Shown: in pieces, positions 48,480-61,135 of the stretch
Numbering within the stretch: position 1 is the stretch's first letter
How the letters are laid out: every line of letters begins with the position of its first letter
Assembly: GCA_032622095.1 (NCBI GenBank)
Contig: CP136065.1
Coordinates: 99,085,343 to 99,149,342 of the forward strand
DNA length: 64,000 nucleotides
Direction of reading: 5' to 3'
DNA from: Siphonodentalium dalli
Lineage: Eukaryota > Mollusca > Scaphopoda > Gadilida > Siphonodentaliidae
Position numbers and translations under genes: made by a program
Notes under the pieces: generated by a model
Seen by the model: only the letters and a program-made list of their open reading frames with translations
Database searches by the model: none
What the model was told of the DNA's origin: nothing

Positions 48480-48870
48480 TTTTGGTTTTTTAAAATACCA
48501 AATTTGGTTTTGAACTTTGTCCCATATATGTAACCAAATTAGGTTTTAATCAAAACCAAATACCAAGCGCCAACTGGTTTTGATAAAAACCCAAATTGCT
48601 TTTTTATAAAAACAAATTTTTGGTTTTGATCAAAACCAATTTCAAGTTTGGTTTTGAGCAAAAATTTCAAAAACCAATTTTTGATCAAAACCAAGTTTGG
48701 TTTTGATCAAAACCAAATTGTATGAATATTTGGTTTTGATCAAAACCAAAATTGGTTTTGAACTTTTGTCCCATATATGTAACCAAATTAGGTTTTGATC
48801 AAAACCAAATACCAAGCGCCAACTGGTTTTGATCAAAACCCAATTTTGGTTTTGACCAAAAAGTTCCTTT
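48480..48870. repeat. Cluster of GGTTTTGATCAAAACC palindromes
   Basis: The 16-base palindrome GGTTTTGATCAAAACC and close variants occur about ten times. The spacing is irregular, with short linkers such as ATTTGGTTACATATATGGG-like text. A larger unit (TTTTGTCCCATATATGTAACC and the ACCAAGCGCCAACTGG segment) is itself duplicated, at about 48517-48590 and 48767-48840. The minus-strand frame here is the repeat translated. Confidence 0.85.
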
Positions 48871-51054
48871 TTTGCACAATTTATTGATAAATGTGCCATA
48901 CAACATACTTATGCAACCTTAAAGGGGTACTGTACACTAAATCCACCCATTTATTGTGCCATATCCATACTTAACAAAATATATGCAACACATGAATGAA
49001 TTTGGTTTTCCAAGTTCGACATGTAAAATTATAATGAAAATTAATTTATGACTCGAGTCATAAATTGATTTTCATTATAATTACCAATCCATTTATATAT
49101 TAAAGGGCTAATTATAAAAGGCTCAGGATGCTATACAGTCTGAAACAGATGCCACCAGATTCCATTTCCAGAACAAAAATTCAGCTGATCACTTGCATAC
49201 TACAGGCTATCAAATTTTTATATTATGGCTTTCATACCCCCCCCCCCCCCCCCCCCCAAACATGCATGTACATGTATATGGGTTATTTTTGTCAATTGGT
49301 CAAATCTTATATTATACGAAAACCCATTATTTGTGACGGTTTCTACCATAATAATTATGGTTGCCAAGTAAACAGAAAATAAACGGTGACCATGTAATTT
49401 TTTTTTACGGTTATCACTTATTTACTGTTTACACAGTCCTGAAATTATTATGATATAAACAGTTGGTCCTCAAACAGTCAAATGTTTCTCACATAATTTT
49501 GTGATTACTTTTTCAAGAGTGCATGCTGGCATATAACTAAATTCCACAAGATGTTGCAAGATGTGGCAAATTACATGTAAAATTTCCTGAAATCACAAAC
49601 TCCTGAGGACTATTCTACCATTTAATTGCTGTCAGTAACCTTAAATTGAGGCATGTAATTTGCCTGCACATGTGAGGGCCACCCCATTCATGAATCATAC
49701 CATAAGCAACCAAAATTAAGAGTCGAAGATGGAGTAAATTGTCCAAATGACATAATTGGTTGCATCTATGTTGAATGAAGTTTTAAGATAAACATGAATG
49801 AAGACACAGTGAGATTTTGGAAATTAAATTTTAATTCAAACTTATCCAGCAGGAATAATTGTCATCCTAGCCATTCTTCCACAGCAGTGTATATTCCTGA
49901 TGTCTGTGCACACCTCACCATTGCAACAATTGCAATGAGTTAACACTTAATATATAGTTCATCACACCCTTCTTATATTGAACATTCCCAAGAATGACAG
50001 CAGGAGCTCATCTGTTTTTACACCTGTCATGCAGTAGAAATTTAAAGATCAGCAAACTCCTTTATATTGGCATCTGATTAATATAGCAGCACTTGACAGC
50101 ATAGCATGTTACTAACTTCCCACAGGCTGCACCACACTTGTATATTATGGAACAATATTTATGTATTAAAAGTTGACAAATATCTGCACAGATAACACAC
50201 ATGCCTCCTCTGTATGCTGTGTACATTCTGGTACTAAAGTTTCCAATCCCAGTGAACAAACATACTATGAAAAGAAATGCATAAAATACTATGTTTAGGA
50301 AAAGTCAGATTTAAAGACATATATTGCAGACTTATTTCATTGAATATTAAAAGCATTGTTAGGGCATGGCAAAATATGCCCATAGCAATTCCAACAAAAG
50401 GCCTCTAACTCTGGTGAAATTGACGTGCTGAACCAAAACTCAAACTTGACCTGTATTTTGTACAATTAAAACACACACATTTCAAATTTCATTCAACTCA
50501 GTTGAGACTGTCTAAAGTTATCATCTGACATCTGGAATCCAAAAGCGAACTAACAGACAGACTCGCGGCATAATACATCCCCTTTTTAAAACAGGCATAT
50601 ACCGGTATGGGTGCATATGAACAATCAGTTAGTATCCAAACACTATCCCCACTGGAATTATGTTGCAAAAACCTGAGATTAAGAACTAAAATTCCAACCA
50701 TATCCACTGTAGCATTTCAGAGAACATAACGGTTGAACCACGCACAAATGTGAACATTTACTACTTTATTCAGGGCACCTTATTGAGTATAAACATTACT
50801 GAAATGATTGTCCCAATACTAATCACTGAGTTTAATTTGTTTATAACAATGACGTAATTTTCTGACTATTTGTATAACTTATTTTGGCATGATTATTTAT
50901 TATTCCATCAGCAGGTCCGGGAACACCTCACTGGATTGTTTCACATCACTTTAATTTGTCTTTAAAAGCACATCAGGTCATTGGATATTTATAAGGCCAT
51001 GTATAAGGCCATCCTGGCTATGGTTAATATAGTGTCATCAGTATTCTGTGAATT
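48871..51054. other. No gene; contains a small palindrome and a poly-C run
   Basis: A perfect-looking palindrome around ATTTATGACTCGAGTCATAAAT lies at about 49044-49065 with longer flanking symmetry. A run of about 27 C lies at 49230-49257. The rest is AT-rich without supported genes. Confidence 0.5.
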
Positions 51055-51560
51055 AAAGGAACCGTTGGCCTTGGCGGTGGGTATCCTGTGAAAATATGTC
51101 CACCCGTCAAAAACCGCCACAAACAGAAAGAACAACAAAATGTAGACAGACTTTGTCCGTATACAAATAAGAAATATCGCATAAATAGTATGTTATTGTC
51201 ATGTTTTTGACCATTGTTATGTAAACAAGAGCATAAAAAGTTACTTTTCTGGTGTTTGTTTATATTATGATGGTAAACATAAAGAGCGTTCTTTGTGGGT
51301 GAATTCCTGATATGGAACGAATAAAGAGCGTTTATGCCATTTGTGTGTGATTAGCCAGCAGCATTGTGTTGTCTTCTGTAACACAATCAGGCTCTTGCTT
51401 AGGTAAAATATAGTAAATCTTTATGATAACATGATGTTTACGCGATGGTCATGGTATATATGAACGAAACTATATGCGTTTTAATGTTTTTCTGTTTACG
51501 GTGATTGGAACAAATATGAATATTTTCGACAACTAAGGCCTCACGTGCCTTTAAAGTGCA
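51055..51560 (+). repeat. Dispersed repeat family A, copy 2
   Basis: Second copy of the 7565-8085 element in the same orientation, with an extra AAAGAGCGTT word (51281 and 51323). Confidence 0.75.
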
Positions 51561-52285
51561 AAATGCGGTGAGTATTCACCCCCCCCCCCCAATTGCCCCT
51601 GTTTTTTTTATCTCCAGTTACCCTTCACAGGTATTATTTTATTTAGTCTTATTCCATACCTTGACACTTATAAGCACCCAATCTGCTAGAGATTATTTGT
51701 TTGGACTCTTTTCCATAGGTAGGGAATTTAGACATAAATTCAACAAACATACAACATAAGGCTTTTTGTTAAAGATGCACAATCCGATATGATTGTCCCC
51801 GGATCATCCAGTTACAACATGAACAACAACGGAAATTTACACCAAAAGCCAATAGTCATCCAACATTACTTTTCATCTTGTTATTTTCTGAAATTGATTT
51901 GCGATGACCTTGCGAGACCTCTCAATATTTTGTATATCTGCATATTTCTAGAAGAAGTCAGTGGAATGTTTGGTAGGCTGACAAATAATCGAGGTGGATA
52001 AAATTAACAGATTTGATAACTCAGATCTTTGAGGGATAGGTTCCTCAACTCAAATCAAATATTATTTAAACTCGAAGCTGAAGAAATAGTAATTTAGGGA
52101 CCGTCAGATTATACATCTTCTAAGTGTTCAGTATCTATATAAAAACTTACAGTTGTAAATTGAATACATCCAAGTTCCAACTTTGGTCCAGTGTACGTCT
52201 TCCAGTCAATTTACTTCCACAGCAAGACTTCTAGCTGACCGTCCTCAATAAAATATAACATACAGGTCTTATAAAATGATACACA
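51561..52285. other. No gene seen
   Basis: Short unsupported frames only, including one beginning in a C run at 51580. Confidence 0.5.
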
Positions 52286-52526
52286 CAAGCCTTGAAATAG
52301 TGTGTCTGTCATTTGCAGAATGAGGTCCCCAGAGGAAGAATTTAGAGATGCTACCCCACATAGTGGGCTAGCATCACCAATTCACCCTATGTGAACCTCC
52401 TTCTGCAGGATGAGCTCTCCAGAGGGTGAATTTGGTGATGCTATCCCACTTTGCGGGGTAGCATCACTAAATTCACCTTCTGGGGACCTCATTCTGCAAA
52501 TGACAGGCACACTATTTCAAGGCTTG
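52286..52526. mobile_element. 241-bp foldback/MITE element
   Basis: CAAGCCTTGAAATAGTGTG at the left end pairs with the right end at 52508-52526, and pairing continues through TCATTTGCAGAATGAGGTCCCC. The centre also holds inner inverted words (GATGCTA(C/T)CCCAC and GGGGTAGCATCAC). There is no coding sequence and no obvious target duplication. Confidence 0.8.
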
Positions 52527-53019
52527 AACATGCACTAGTATATGAAATGACATGTACATCTATAGAATTACTTAAAATATCACATATTGTTCTGTATATA
52601 AATCTTTTCAATGTACCGGCCGCGACATATAGGATTTCAAACAAAGAAAACATTATTGCAGGCATGTTAAAAGCATGGTTTGATGACAAATGAAATACCC
52701 AGCATGGGTGGGGTGTGAGTAATCACATTCTTCATGACTTCGGGACTGGCGGCCTTCATTTAGGTTACAGTTTAGAAATAACTTTTATCAAATTATGATA
52801 ATTTCCTCAAGAAGATACTATTATATAGTATAGCATAATTATTATATGAATGTGATATTATTCACAAAACACGCTTTGTGTCAGAGAAAATGCACGTCGA
52901 GCAAAAAGAGCAGTGAATGTTTATAAGCAGTCACGATAATGCGTCGTTTCCTTATATTTAGATTTGCGTTTGGTGCGTCTACAACTTACAACTCACAGTA
53001 CTATCATAGTAAATTCCTT
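52527..53019. other. No gene seen
   Basis: AT-rich, nothing supportable. Confidence 0.5.
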
Positions 53020-53470
53020 ATTTGGTATGTATTACCATATTTTGGTTATGAGAGAATCCTAACTGGATAAGGGGGGAGGTCGGAAAAAACTTCAGGCAAG
53101 TACATGTATGCTGATTTTTACTTTTCGACCCTGGTTGGGACTCACTCACCCCCACATCCAAATTTTGTTTCTGTTTTCGGCAGTTTTTTCCGACCATTTT
53201 TTGACACCCACCCCCCCCCCCCCCTTTTAACACTAAAACAGATTTGCGAGGGGGGATTCACTGTAAACAGCTGTATATGAATTTCTGTGCATTCATGGAT
53301 GTTAACATAACATGTAAATAGGAATGTGTCATTTTGGGGTTATTCGGCCAAAAAAAAAAAATGCCAGCGGCCATCTTGGATTTCAAAATTTGCAACAAAA
53401 TACAACACGATAACTGCCTGCAGCCAGTTTAGCAGTTAGATTTACATTATTTATCTTATTCTAAGGTGTT
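53020..53470 (-). repeat. Dispersed repeat family B, copy 2
   Basis: Reverse-complement relative of 9060-9620, sharing the CCGACCATTTTTTGACACCCACCC region, the CGGCCATCTTGGATTTC segment and AACTGCCTGCAG. Confidence 0.65.
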
Positions 53471-53473
53471 TAA

Positions 53474-53753
53474 AAGGTACTCAATCCGATCAGACGCTCC
53501 TAAATTACTATTTCTTTGGCTTCGGGGTTAAAATATATTTGAATCGAGTCAAGGAACCTACCTGTCAAAGCAGCGTGATCAGATATAGATTTTTCAAGTT
53601 AGTTATATAATTGTTTCTGGGCCAGAAACTAGAGTTAAACAGAAAAAATCGAGTGGTAAATTATTACCACTCGAGTTTTCTGTTTAAACGACTTAATAAC
53701 CCCGAAGCCAAAGAAATAGTAATTTAGGAACGTCTGATCGGATTGAGTACCTT
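53474..53753. mobile_element. 280-bp foldback element with TAA duplication
   Basis: AAGGTACTCAATCCGATCAG at the left end pairs with the right end finishing at 53753, and pairing includes AATTACTATTTCTTTGGCTT. An inner hairpin (AAACAGAAAA...CGAGTGGTAA against TTACCACTCGAGTTTTCTGTTT) continues the symmetry to the centre. TAA flanks both sides (53471-53473, 53754-53756), possibly part of TTAA. It is non-coding. Confidence 0.8.
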
Positions 53754-53841
53754 TAATCCAAACTCATTGCAAAAAGAGTCAAAAAACATGCAGGAAAACA
53801 AATTTGAGTTGCGGAAAACAATTGTTGGTCCCATCGATCCC

Positions 53842-54339
53842 TGAGCCGGGACAACTCGGTTAGCCGGGACAACCCGGTCTGTCGGGTGCCTCGGTCCTCT
53901 GTGCTTTCTCAATAAAATAATGGTGTGCTGTTACATGAGCCGGGGCAACTCGGCAAACCAAGTTTTCCCATCCTGCCTAACCGGGACAACTGGGTTAGCC
54001 GGGACAGCTTGGCTTGCGTAACATCTAGTCATCCCAACTAGCCGGGATGAAAGCCTGAACGTAACACCATTCATTGTAACTTGATATGACGTTAGCCAAT
54101 AAAATGCTCGCGTCGTGTGAGTGACGTTTAATCACTACCAAAGCCACTCATTTATGGGCGTGCTGACATTATGGACCGACGTTGTGACGCGTGATTCAAA
54201 GACAGCTAGATGGACATATAGTTGCGTGAACGTCAGTCGAGTTGTCCCAGCTAACCGAGTTGTCTCGGCTCACATAACAGCATGATTGATTTGTCCCGAC
54301 AGACCGGGTTGTCTCGGCTAACCGAGTTGTCCCGGCTCA
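53842..54339. mobile_element. ~500-bp foldback element with GAGCCGGGACAACTCGG words
   Basis: TGAGCCGGGACAACTCGGTT at the left end is reproduced inverted at the right end (to 54339), followed inward by ACCCGGTCTGTCGGG and an inner inverted pair near 53930 and 54270. The interior repeats GCCGGGACAACT several times. It is non-coding; the ends are accurate to a few bases. Confidence 0.75.
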
Positions 54340-55490
54340 TGTAACAAGCCCCTAAGTGACATGACCGACTACATGTTCATACTTAACATAAATTTTCACG
54401 TGAGGAAATTCTCAATTTATTTTATAAGTCAACAAGACAGGTAAAAACATTGCTATTATATCTGATTATTATGACAATTATCTGGCCATCATATCGGTTG
54501 ACAGGCATGTCAGGCCGGCACAAATATGTCTGGGCGTTCCGCTGGTGAAACGTTCAGACGACCACGATTCAATCGTAAGTGGTGGAATCGGGCCTGACAA
54601 AAATAATGGATTGTTTGTTCGCACGATTGCGATGTTGTCATAGATGATGATATCGAGGGCTGTTCATTATATAAGCATGTGATTTACTACCCTACTATCA
54701 TTCCAGCTACCGGTATCATTTTTACGTACATCACAAGTGGAGGTAGTCAAGGATACGCCACGATTTCGCATCTGAAATAAATCAGTGCTTGATATTATTT
54801 TTTGACTTGTGATATTGACGTGAGCTTGCGCAGTTTCACTATGGTACCGACTACTTCCTACGATGGAAATCTTTCCACTTACTATTGAATCGTGGTCGTC
54901 TAAAAATCACAAATGCATTATTCCATTTACGATGAACTCCACTGCGTTGTTGCACTGATGGTTATTTTCGGCATGTTGAAGTCATTGCAACGGCATTGAA
55001 ATGACATTCAATGTGACTTCATTGTGTTAACAGTAGACACTGGTAGAACCGCTTGGACAGTGGTCATTAATCTCAATGTGGAGACAAATATTTTGAGAAT
55101 ATATGTCTGCCGACAGACCATGAGGGAATCTAAAAGCTGCCTACGTTCGAGGTAATTTATTTCATTAGCAATAACCAACCATTTTTTTCCAAACAGTTCA
55201 TGGGTGAGATTAATGCATATACATGTTCCATTTGGTGTCAGAACTGCAAAAGAAAACCAGTTTTGGTCACAGAACAAACCAAAAAAAATAATACAATTTT
55301 AACCCTTGTGTCACCCTCGGCAAGGGTCATTTTTCAACAATTGGAACAAATCTGACATAACCCCACAAGTTCTCCAAAAATGAAGATAGAGAGCTCAACC
55401 TTGGCTTTCTGTGTTCTCTGGTTATTACTCTATACAAAAAAAAACAAATATACCATTCTGACTCATACTATGTGTGTACAGTTGGGCTCA
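54340..55490. other. No gene; partial inverted words
   Basis: ACGACCACGATTCAATCGTAAGTGG (about 54557) is answered by CCACTTACTATTGAATCGTGGTCGT (about 54875), suggesting another foldback repeat of about 350 bp, less well preserved. I see no gene. Confidence 0.5.
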
Positions 55491-56345
55491 AAATCAAGTG
55501 TACCCCAATGCGAAATGGGGGAAAAATCTGAAATGTTCACAATACAAGTTGACATGTTTTACTGGACCATATATCAGGAGACAAACAAGGAAACTGATGA
55601 CAGAAGTTATAAATATATCAGATATTGAGATAATTAAAATAAATACATTGATGAAAATATAATACTTACATGTACAAAGGGAACTTAAAGGTGTTTTTGC
55701 CTTCAAAGAATCAGCTTGATACACAATAAAGGAATCACAATCTGAAAATAAAGGTAAACATAAGTTAGTCATAGGGACATATTTAACCTTTTCATGATGC
55801 GAACCACGATGGTCCAGCATTAAGAATCATGTGCCAGTGCATTCTCTTACATGTGCGAGTCTAGTTCCCATATAGGGAAAAATCTGAATTTTTCACATTA
55901 CAAGTTGATGTGTTATGTGTTTCTGGACCATATATCAGGACACAAATATGGAACCTGATGACAGAAGTTTTAAATATATCAGATAATGAAATTAAGTACA
56001 TATATAATAAGTAAATATAATACTTACAAAAAGAACATAACGATGATTGTTGTCTTCAAGGAATCAGGTTGATACACAATAAAGGAATCACAATCTGAAA
56101 AGCAAAGGTGAAAGTATTATTAAAGTTAGTCATAGGAATATGGAGGTTCTATTTAACCTTTTCATAATGGGAGCCACACTGGTGCAGCATTAAACATCAT
56201 GTGTCAGTCCACTCTCTTATATATGCAAGTCTACCATATGGAGCCTGGCATATATAAGAGAATGCATTGGCTTACAATGTGAAGGGAATCTTTTAGGCCT
56301 ATGCATTCTCCTTTGGGAGACTCGCATATATAAGAAAATGTATTG
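55491..56345. repeat. Two-copy duplication, ~380-430 bp units, ending in CATTCTCTTA repeats
   Basis: CAAGTTGA(C/T)(A/G)TGTT, CTGGACCATATATCAGGA, CTGATGACAGAAGTT and ATAATACTTACA occur at about 55546-55674 and again at 55900-56030. Both units end with TAGTCATAGG...TTTAACCTTTTCAT and a CATTCTCTTA word. The frame at 55380-55628 overlaps the first unit and is not supported. Confidence 0.7.
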
Positions 56346-57050
56346 GTTCAGGGTTTTCGCAAAATTTCAGGAAGCTCCATTCGTGAAAGGGTTAACAAGA
56401 ATGGTATGGACACAGTACAGGTAAATAACTAAAGAGAATGGAGGGCGGAAATTACACAGCTTTGTTGTAACATCTTGAAATATGATCTATTACTATGGCT
56501 ACTTAAAATAAATATATACCTCAATGGGAATAACAAGAGAAAACATATGTATCAGATACCGGTACATGTACATATACATATTATTTTGGAGTTTCCCAAT
56601 GTTCATCAAGATGTTTAATAATAGTGTTGTATGTATATGTATTAGGTTTAAACTATAGCCGTGTCAACACTTGTATTATTATGCACATACGAGTACATGC
56701 ATATTCAAATATTAACCATATACAAGCCATGTTGCCAATGAAATCTAATTGCGACATTTGAACCTACTGCAATTTGGTCTGCATGCATACAATTGTATTC
56801 AATTTGATTGGATGTTAACATGCAGTTAGGTATAGGAAATTAGAAACCATCAGAAATCATAATACAATAATCATTAGTGTTATTAAATGATGGTGAAAAA
56901 ATGTTAGCAAGTAGTATTATAAACATGAGTTAGTATAACATAGGACAGAAAATCATAATGGGTTAAACATTCTGAGTAGTACAATGATAAAAACATGCTT
57001 AGTAAATCATCAGTTTACATACATGTACAGTGATTAAATTGTCTATTTAG
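56346..57050. other. No gene seen
   Basis: AT-rich sequence downstream (3') of the minus-strand pseudogene; no polyadenylation site can be assigned with confidence. Confidence 0.45.
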
Positions 57051-60000
57051 TTAGTTTTCTTCCTCAGCACGTGAACCCTGGACAATGATCTTCAGGTCAC
57101 CCTTCTCATAATCATCTTTCAGGTTGAATACATATATTGCTTCGTCATTGTCATATCGAACATTGTACCATTCAGAAAATCCTGGTACCACCGAAATAAC
57201 AAATCCCAGATATGTGGAATCTTCGAATTTATGTTCAATCCGCTTGTTCACCAGGAGAGGAATACCTTCAGATTGTTTCTCTTGTGTTTCTGTTTTCATG
57301 ACATCCTGAATAAGCTGCGATAAATTTGATGACAGGCGGTCAATGGTGTAGTTCTTATATTTCCCTGAATCGTCTTTCTCTGAGAAATTATATATACGGG
57401 GCTCTGAGTGTTTCTGATGCAGGACGGTTTTTCGGAATTTCAACTGAGCAATTATAGCATTCCTCTTTTCCTGTTGAGTTTTTACCCGACCAAGAGCCTC
57501 TTCAATTTGTCCAGTGGTCTGCCACAATCCATAATTGAATACATCTTGTGTCAAATTTTCAGCTTTCTTGACTCTGTTTCTCTCCTTCTTCTCCATTTCT
57601 TCTCTTTTTATCTTCTGTTGTTCCAATCTTAATCTTTCTATTTCTGCCAACCTTACTTTAAACTTTTCTCGTATATCCCTTCATTGCTTTCTTGACTCTT
57701 CTAGCATGTTATCTCTGTGATCTGTGTCCAGATTATCAAGCCATGCACTTGTTTTGTTATGTGAGTACATTAAACACGCCTCATTTGTGAGAAGTGTTGC
57801 ATTTGGCCTGTATCTCAACAGTTGGTCAAGTTGACCAAACATGAATTCCGGCAACTTGTTGTGCTTGAGAGTTGATTCTGTCTCTGAAGTAGAAGCACCA
57901 GCTGCAGTGGTACTCCAGAATTTTCCGGTAGATGGTCTGTGACCATTCTTTTCAAAAGAAGGTTGATTGTGCTAAAACGCTGTTGTAGCATAGGGCACAG
58001 ATATTTGTCAGTAGGAGGGTCTTCCTCTATTAAGTACTGCACAACGTCATCTTTCTTGTTGTCTACTTTAAAAAAGCTGGTTCTCTCCTCTCGTGAAGGC
58101 TGTTGGCTTTCCCACACTCTCAGCACATGCATCCAGAAAAGTAACGAGATCCTGGTATTTCTGGTTCATTGCATAGATGTGTCCCTCTTCTTCCAATAGC
58201 CTCCACAGAGGTGCACTAATAAATTTAGAGATCAGTCCTAGAGCACGGACTCCAGCGAGGTACATCGGTTCTTTAAGGTCAAATGACACAGCTCGTAACA
58301 GTGAGTTTGAGAGTCCATGCACATTATCCAAGAAATAACTCATATCTTTGTGGTGGAAATATATCGCATGCCCGAGGTAAAATATGAGGTTGAATCGGTT
58401 GTGTTTAAAGCGGATCATCTTATTTTTTCCTTTTTTTGATCTTTCAGGTATAAATTCCAGTCCAAACTGACCCCGCTTTTCTCATCTTCACCAACAGCAA
58501 AGGCTTTACATGATGTTCTTATGAGACGAAGTGTCCCGCTCTCACTCTTGTGGAACCGCTTCAATTATGGATGCAATGTAGAACCAACTGGATTATCCAA
58601 TGTTGCATCCTCAAATGTCTTCAATGTTGCACCACAGCTGTCCGCCGTTCCACAGAGAAGATGCAAACCGAAGAAGAAGTTGTTCATTTTTGAACAGTGC
58701 TCTCTCGCTCTGTATCTCCCATCTTCTCCCAGCCATCTATTACTTCGGGTAGAATGCTTTCCCGATACACCTGCAACAGCCTATTGCAAGTAGTTTCAGT
58801 TGAGGCCCTATCGGACATGGTGTCTCTGATATTCGCCAAGATTGTGTAGCCAATACTGTATTCGTCTTTCTTATCCTTATCTTCACAATGCATACTGATA
58901 TCATGGAGCACCTCTCGGAAAGTATCCAATGTCGTCTGTCCACTTTTATTCGCCATCTCACGCAATCCTAACAAATACGAATCTTGATGCTTGTCTGTGA
59001 CCACATATACTTCCATCGTATTCCCATATTTCCTGGTCTCATCTGTATACAGGGTGGTATTCTCTTCTTGTGGCAGTACACTCTGCAGCAGTTTTTGTGC
59101 GACAGCAATTTTGCTGTGAACAACTCTATTTACTGTTGATGTTGATGGCAGACAATTTGGCACCTTCCCACAAAGACTACCCACAGTATTAATAACTCTA
59201 CCAACTTTATCTGCTGGCACTTTTAAAGCAGTCAGGTCCATTATTGTCTTCATAGCAAGCGGTGTATAACATTTTTTTCTCTTTATCAAACAATTATATG
59301 TCATTTTGGTCAGTGAGCAGCGATTCTAAATATGATATACTTGAGGCCTGATCATCCACTTTTCTTTTCAAATCAGCATACACCTTATCTTCACTTCTTT
59401 CTCTTCTCATATCTTCGGTCTCCTTTCCTAACTTCTCCAGCTTCCACTTGTCGGATATCTTTTCATCTTTCATCGACTTTATTTCTCTACTCTGAACCAT
59501 ACATCTCTTGAAATATTTATCACCTTTCCGCTTTGCTGCAACCAATCTCTTTTCCGTATTCTTTACTCGACGTTCCGTAATATTTCCTTCTTTCTTCAAT
59601 ATCTTCACCTCTTTCTTCCAATTTCGCCTTCTTCTCACACACCTCTTTCATTTTCACCCCAAGTCTCTCATGTTTTCTTTTCAACGAATGACCTTTCTGT
59701 TGTAGTTCCTTGACCTTGGTTCTTCTCTCTGCAAGTACAACTGATATGTTTGATGAACTTTGTGGACTTTCTGTTTCGGGATTAATTGAGACTGTAGATG
59801 TTGGTAATTCAAATGTTTCTGTAAGAAATTGATGACATTCACGTGTGTTTCTTCTTTTTTTCTTTAGCTTGATGAGGACTCGATATAGTTTTGATGTAAT
59901 GGCAGAGTGTGAGCTAATGTCAGTTGCTGGCGATTGTAGGCGACATAGCTTGTTAATCCAGTTAGTTACTGTTATCCCTGTCTCCAAATTCAACTGTTTT

Positions 60001-60462
60001 GCCAGGTTATATTAATCGATGACAATACCATTTGATAATGAGTGTGTTGTAACATATGGAAATATATATCCTGGTTTCAAAATGGAGTCCAAATCAAGAT
60101 TAATGTTTTCGAGGTATGAGAATTTCATGATCGGCGCTGAAGAGTTCAAGAAGAATGGAGGAATCTCTTACAACGATGGGGCCAGTGAAGAGAGTCTGCG
60201 TTGATTTTGTTAAGGTTAGAGTATTAATGGCTTCTACAAGATTACCAGCATAACATCCAGAAGTACCAGACAAGAATGGACCAGTACATATTGTTTGTGA
60301 ATATTGTTCGTTCAACTCACATTTGGATGGATATTCGTTTGAGCTAATTTCAATTTCAATTGGTGCAGCTAATACTGGCAGCTGACGACTTGGTGAAGTG
60401 AAGTCTGGAAGCTGCTTGGGACTGGGTGGCTGTGTCTCATAACTATCATCACTAGCCTGTTC
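57051..60462 (-). pseudogene. Uncharacterised multi-copy family gene, main exon, frame-broken
   Basis: I recognise this as a widespread uncharacterised gene family of aquatic animals, probably transposon-derived, but have no name for it. Reading the minus strand: an N-terminal part (60462-59700); a Lys/Arg/Glu-rich coiled coil (about 59640-59300); a conserved central part (59304-58684) with LYTDETRKYG near residue 85 and a VTD...YLLGLREM stretch; further conserved segments with GNRFN-like HNRFNLIFYLGHAIYF (58418) and DHLPENSG; an NKTSAWL segment (about 57740); a second basic coil; and a C-terminal Tudor/chromo-like segment with LVNKRIEHKFEDSTYLGF and WYNVRYDNDEA (57300-57100). The frame is broken near 60130, 60014 (TAA), 59600, 59300, 58590 (TAA), 58420, 58110, 57870 and 57675 (TGA). 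The exon starts at a good acceptor, TTTTCCTTTCAG, ending at 60463. Confidence 0.7.
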
Positions 60463-60696
60463 CTGAAAGGAAAATAATGTTAAACTTGCTATAATTTAGA
60501 CTACATATTTCTATTCAGAGCTAAAATTAAACAATGAATGCATAATTGGCAGTTTTATTTCCAATTGTCATGAAGGCAGCATGTTTAGTAGCAAATTAGT
60601 TAGAGAACCCACCACATTTGCTTCAATACTTGTGAAATATGAATGAATATGTGATCAGTGTACTATTAATAATAAAAATAACTTGAGCAAACAAAC

Positions 60697-60827
60697 CTGT
60701 AGTTTTCTTTTCGTGGATAGTTTTGTAACGGTAGCTTTAATTCGGGGATTTCCTTTTGTTTTGGTATCCGGGTACGCCTTGGTGGTCACTGGTGACTCAT
60801 CTCCGCACTTTCTCCAAAATCTAGAGT
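60697..60827 (-). pseudogene. Upstream exon of the same gene
   Basis: This 131-nt exon is bounded by TCTTACAG (acceptor, ending 60828) and CTACAG|GTTTGT (donor, from 60696). Its frame encodes a SRFWRKCGDESPVTTKAYPD segment and a basic tail ending STKRKLQ, which joins in frame (phase 0) to the EQASDDSYETQ start of the next exon. It is probably a basic linker. Confidence 0.6.
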
Positions 60828-61135
60828 CTGTAAGAGATTAAAATATAACCAATTCAAAATAAAAACTATTTGACATTTAAGAATGTACCTGTAATCAAAA
60901 TAATGCTATAATAAGTTAAATGATGCTATCATGTATAGATTATATTGCTCTTCATTCTGGAGTTATGATTGTCTGAAAATGAAATATATGTCATTCACCT
61001 TTTTTAATTCCAATTTCAAGATGTCAAACAAATATTTAATTGAAAATGTTTATATATTTGTCAAGAATGCGGAAGGTTTGACTATTTGGAATTCTGGCAG
61101 TGACAATGATTTAATAATATTCAAGACAAACATAC

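Noticed and set aside
58521-58793. Plus-strand ORFs at 57408-57720, 57939-58199 and 58521-58793
   Set aside because: They are antisense shadows of the minus-strand pseudogene.
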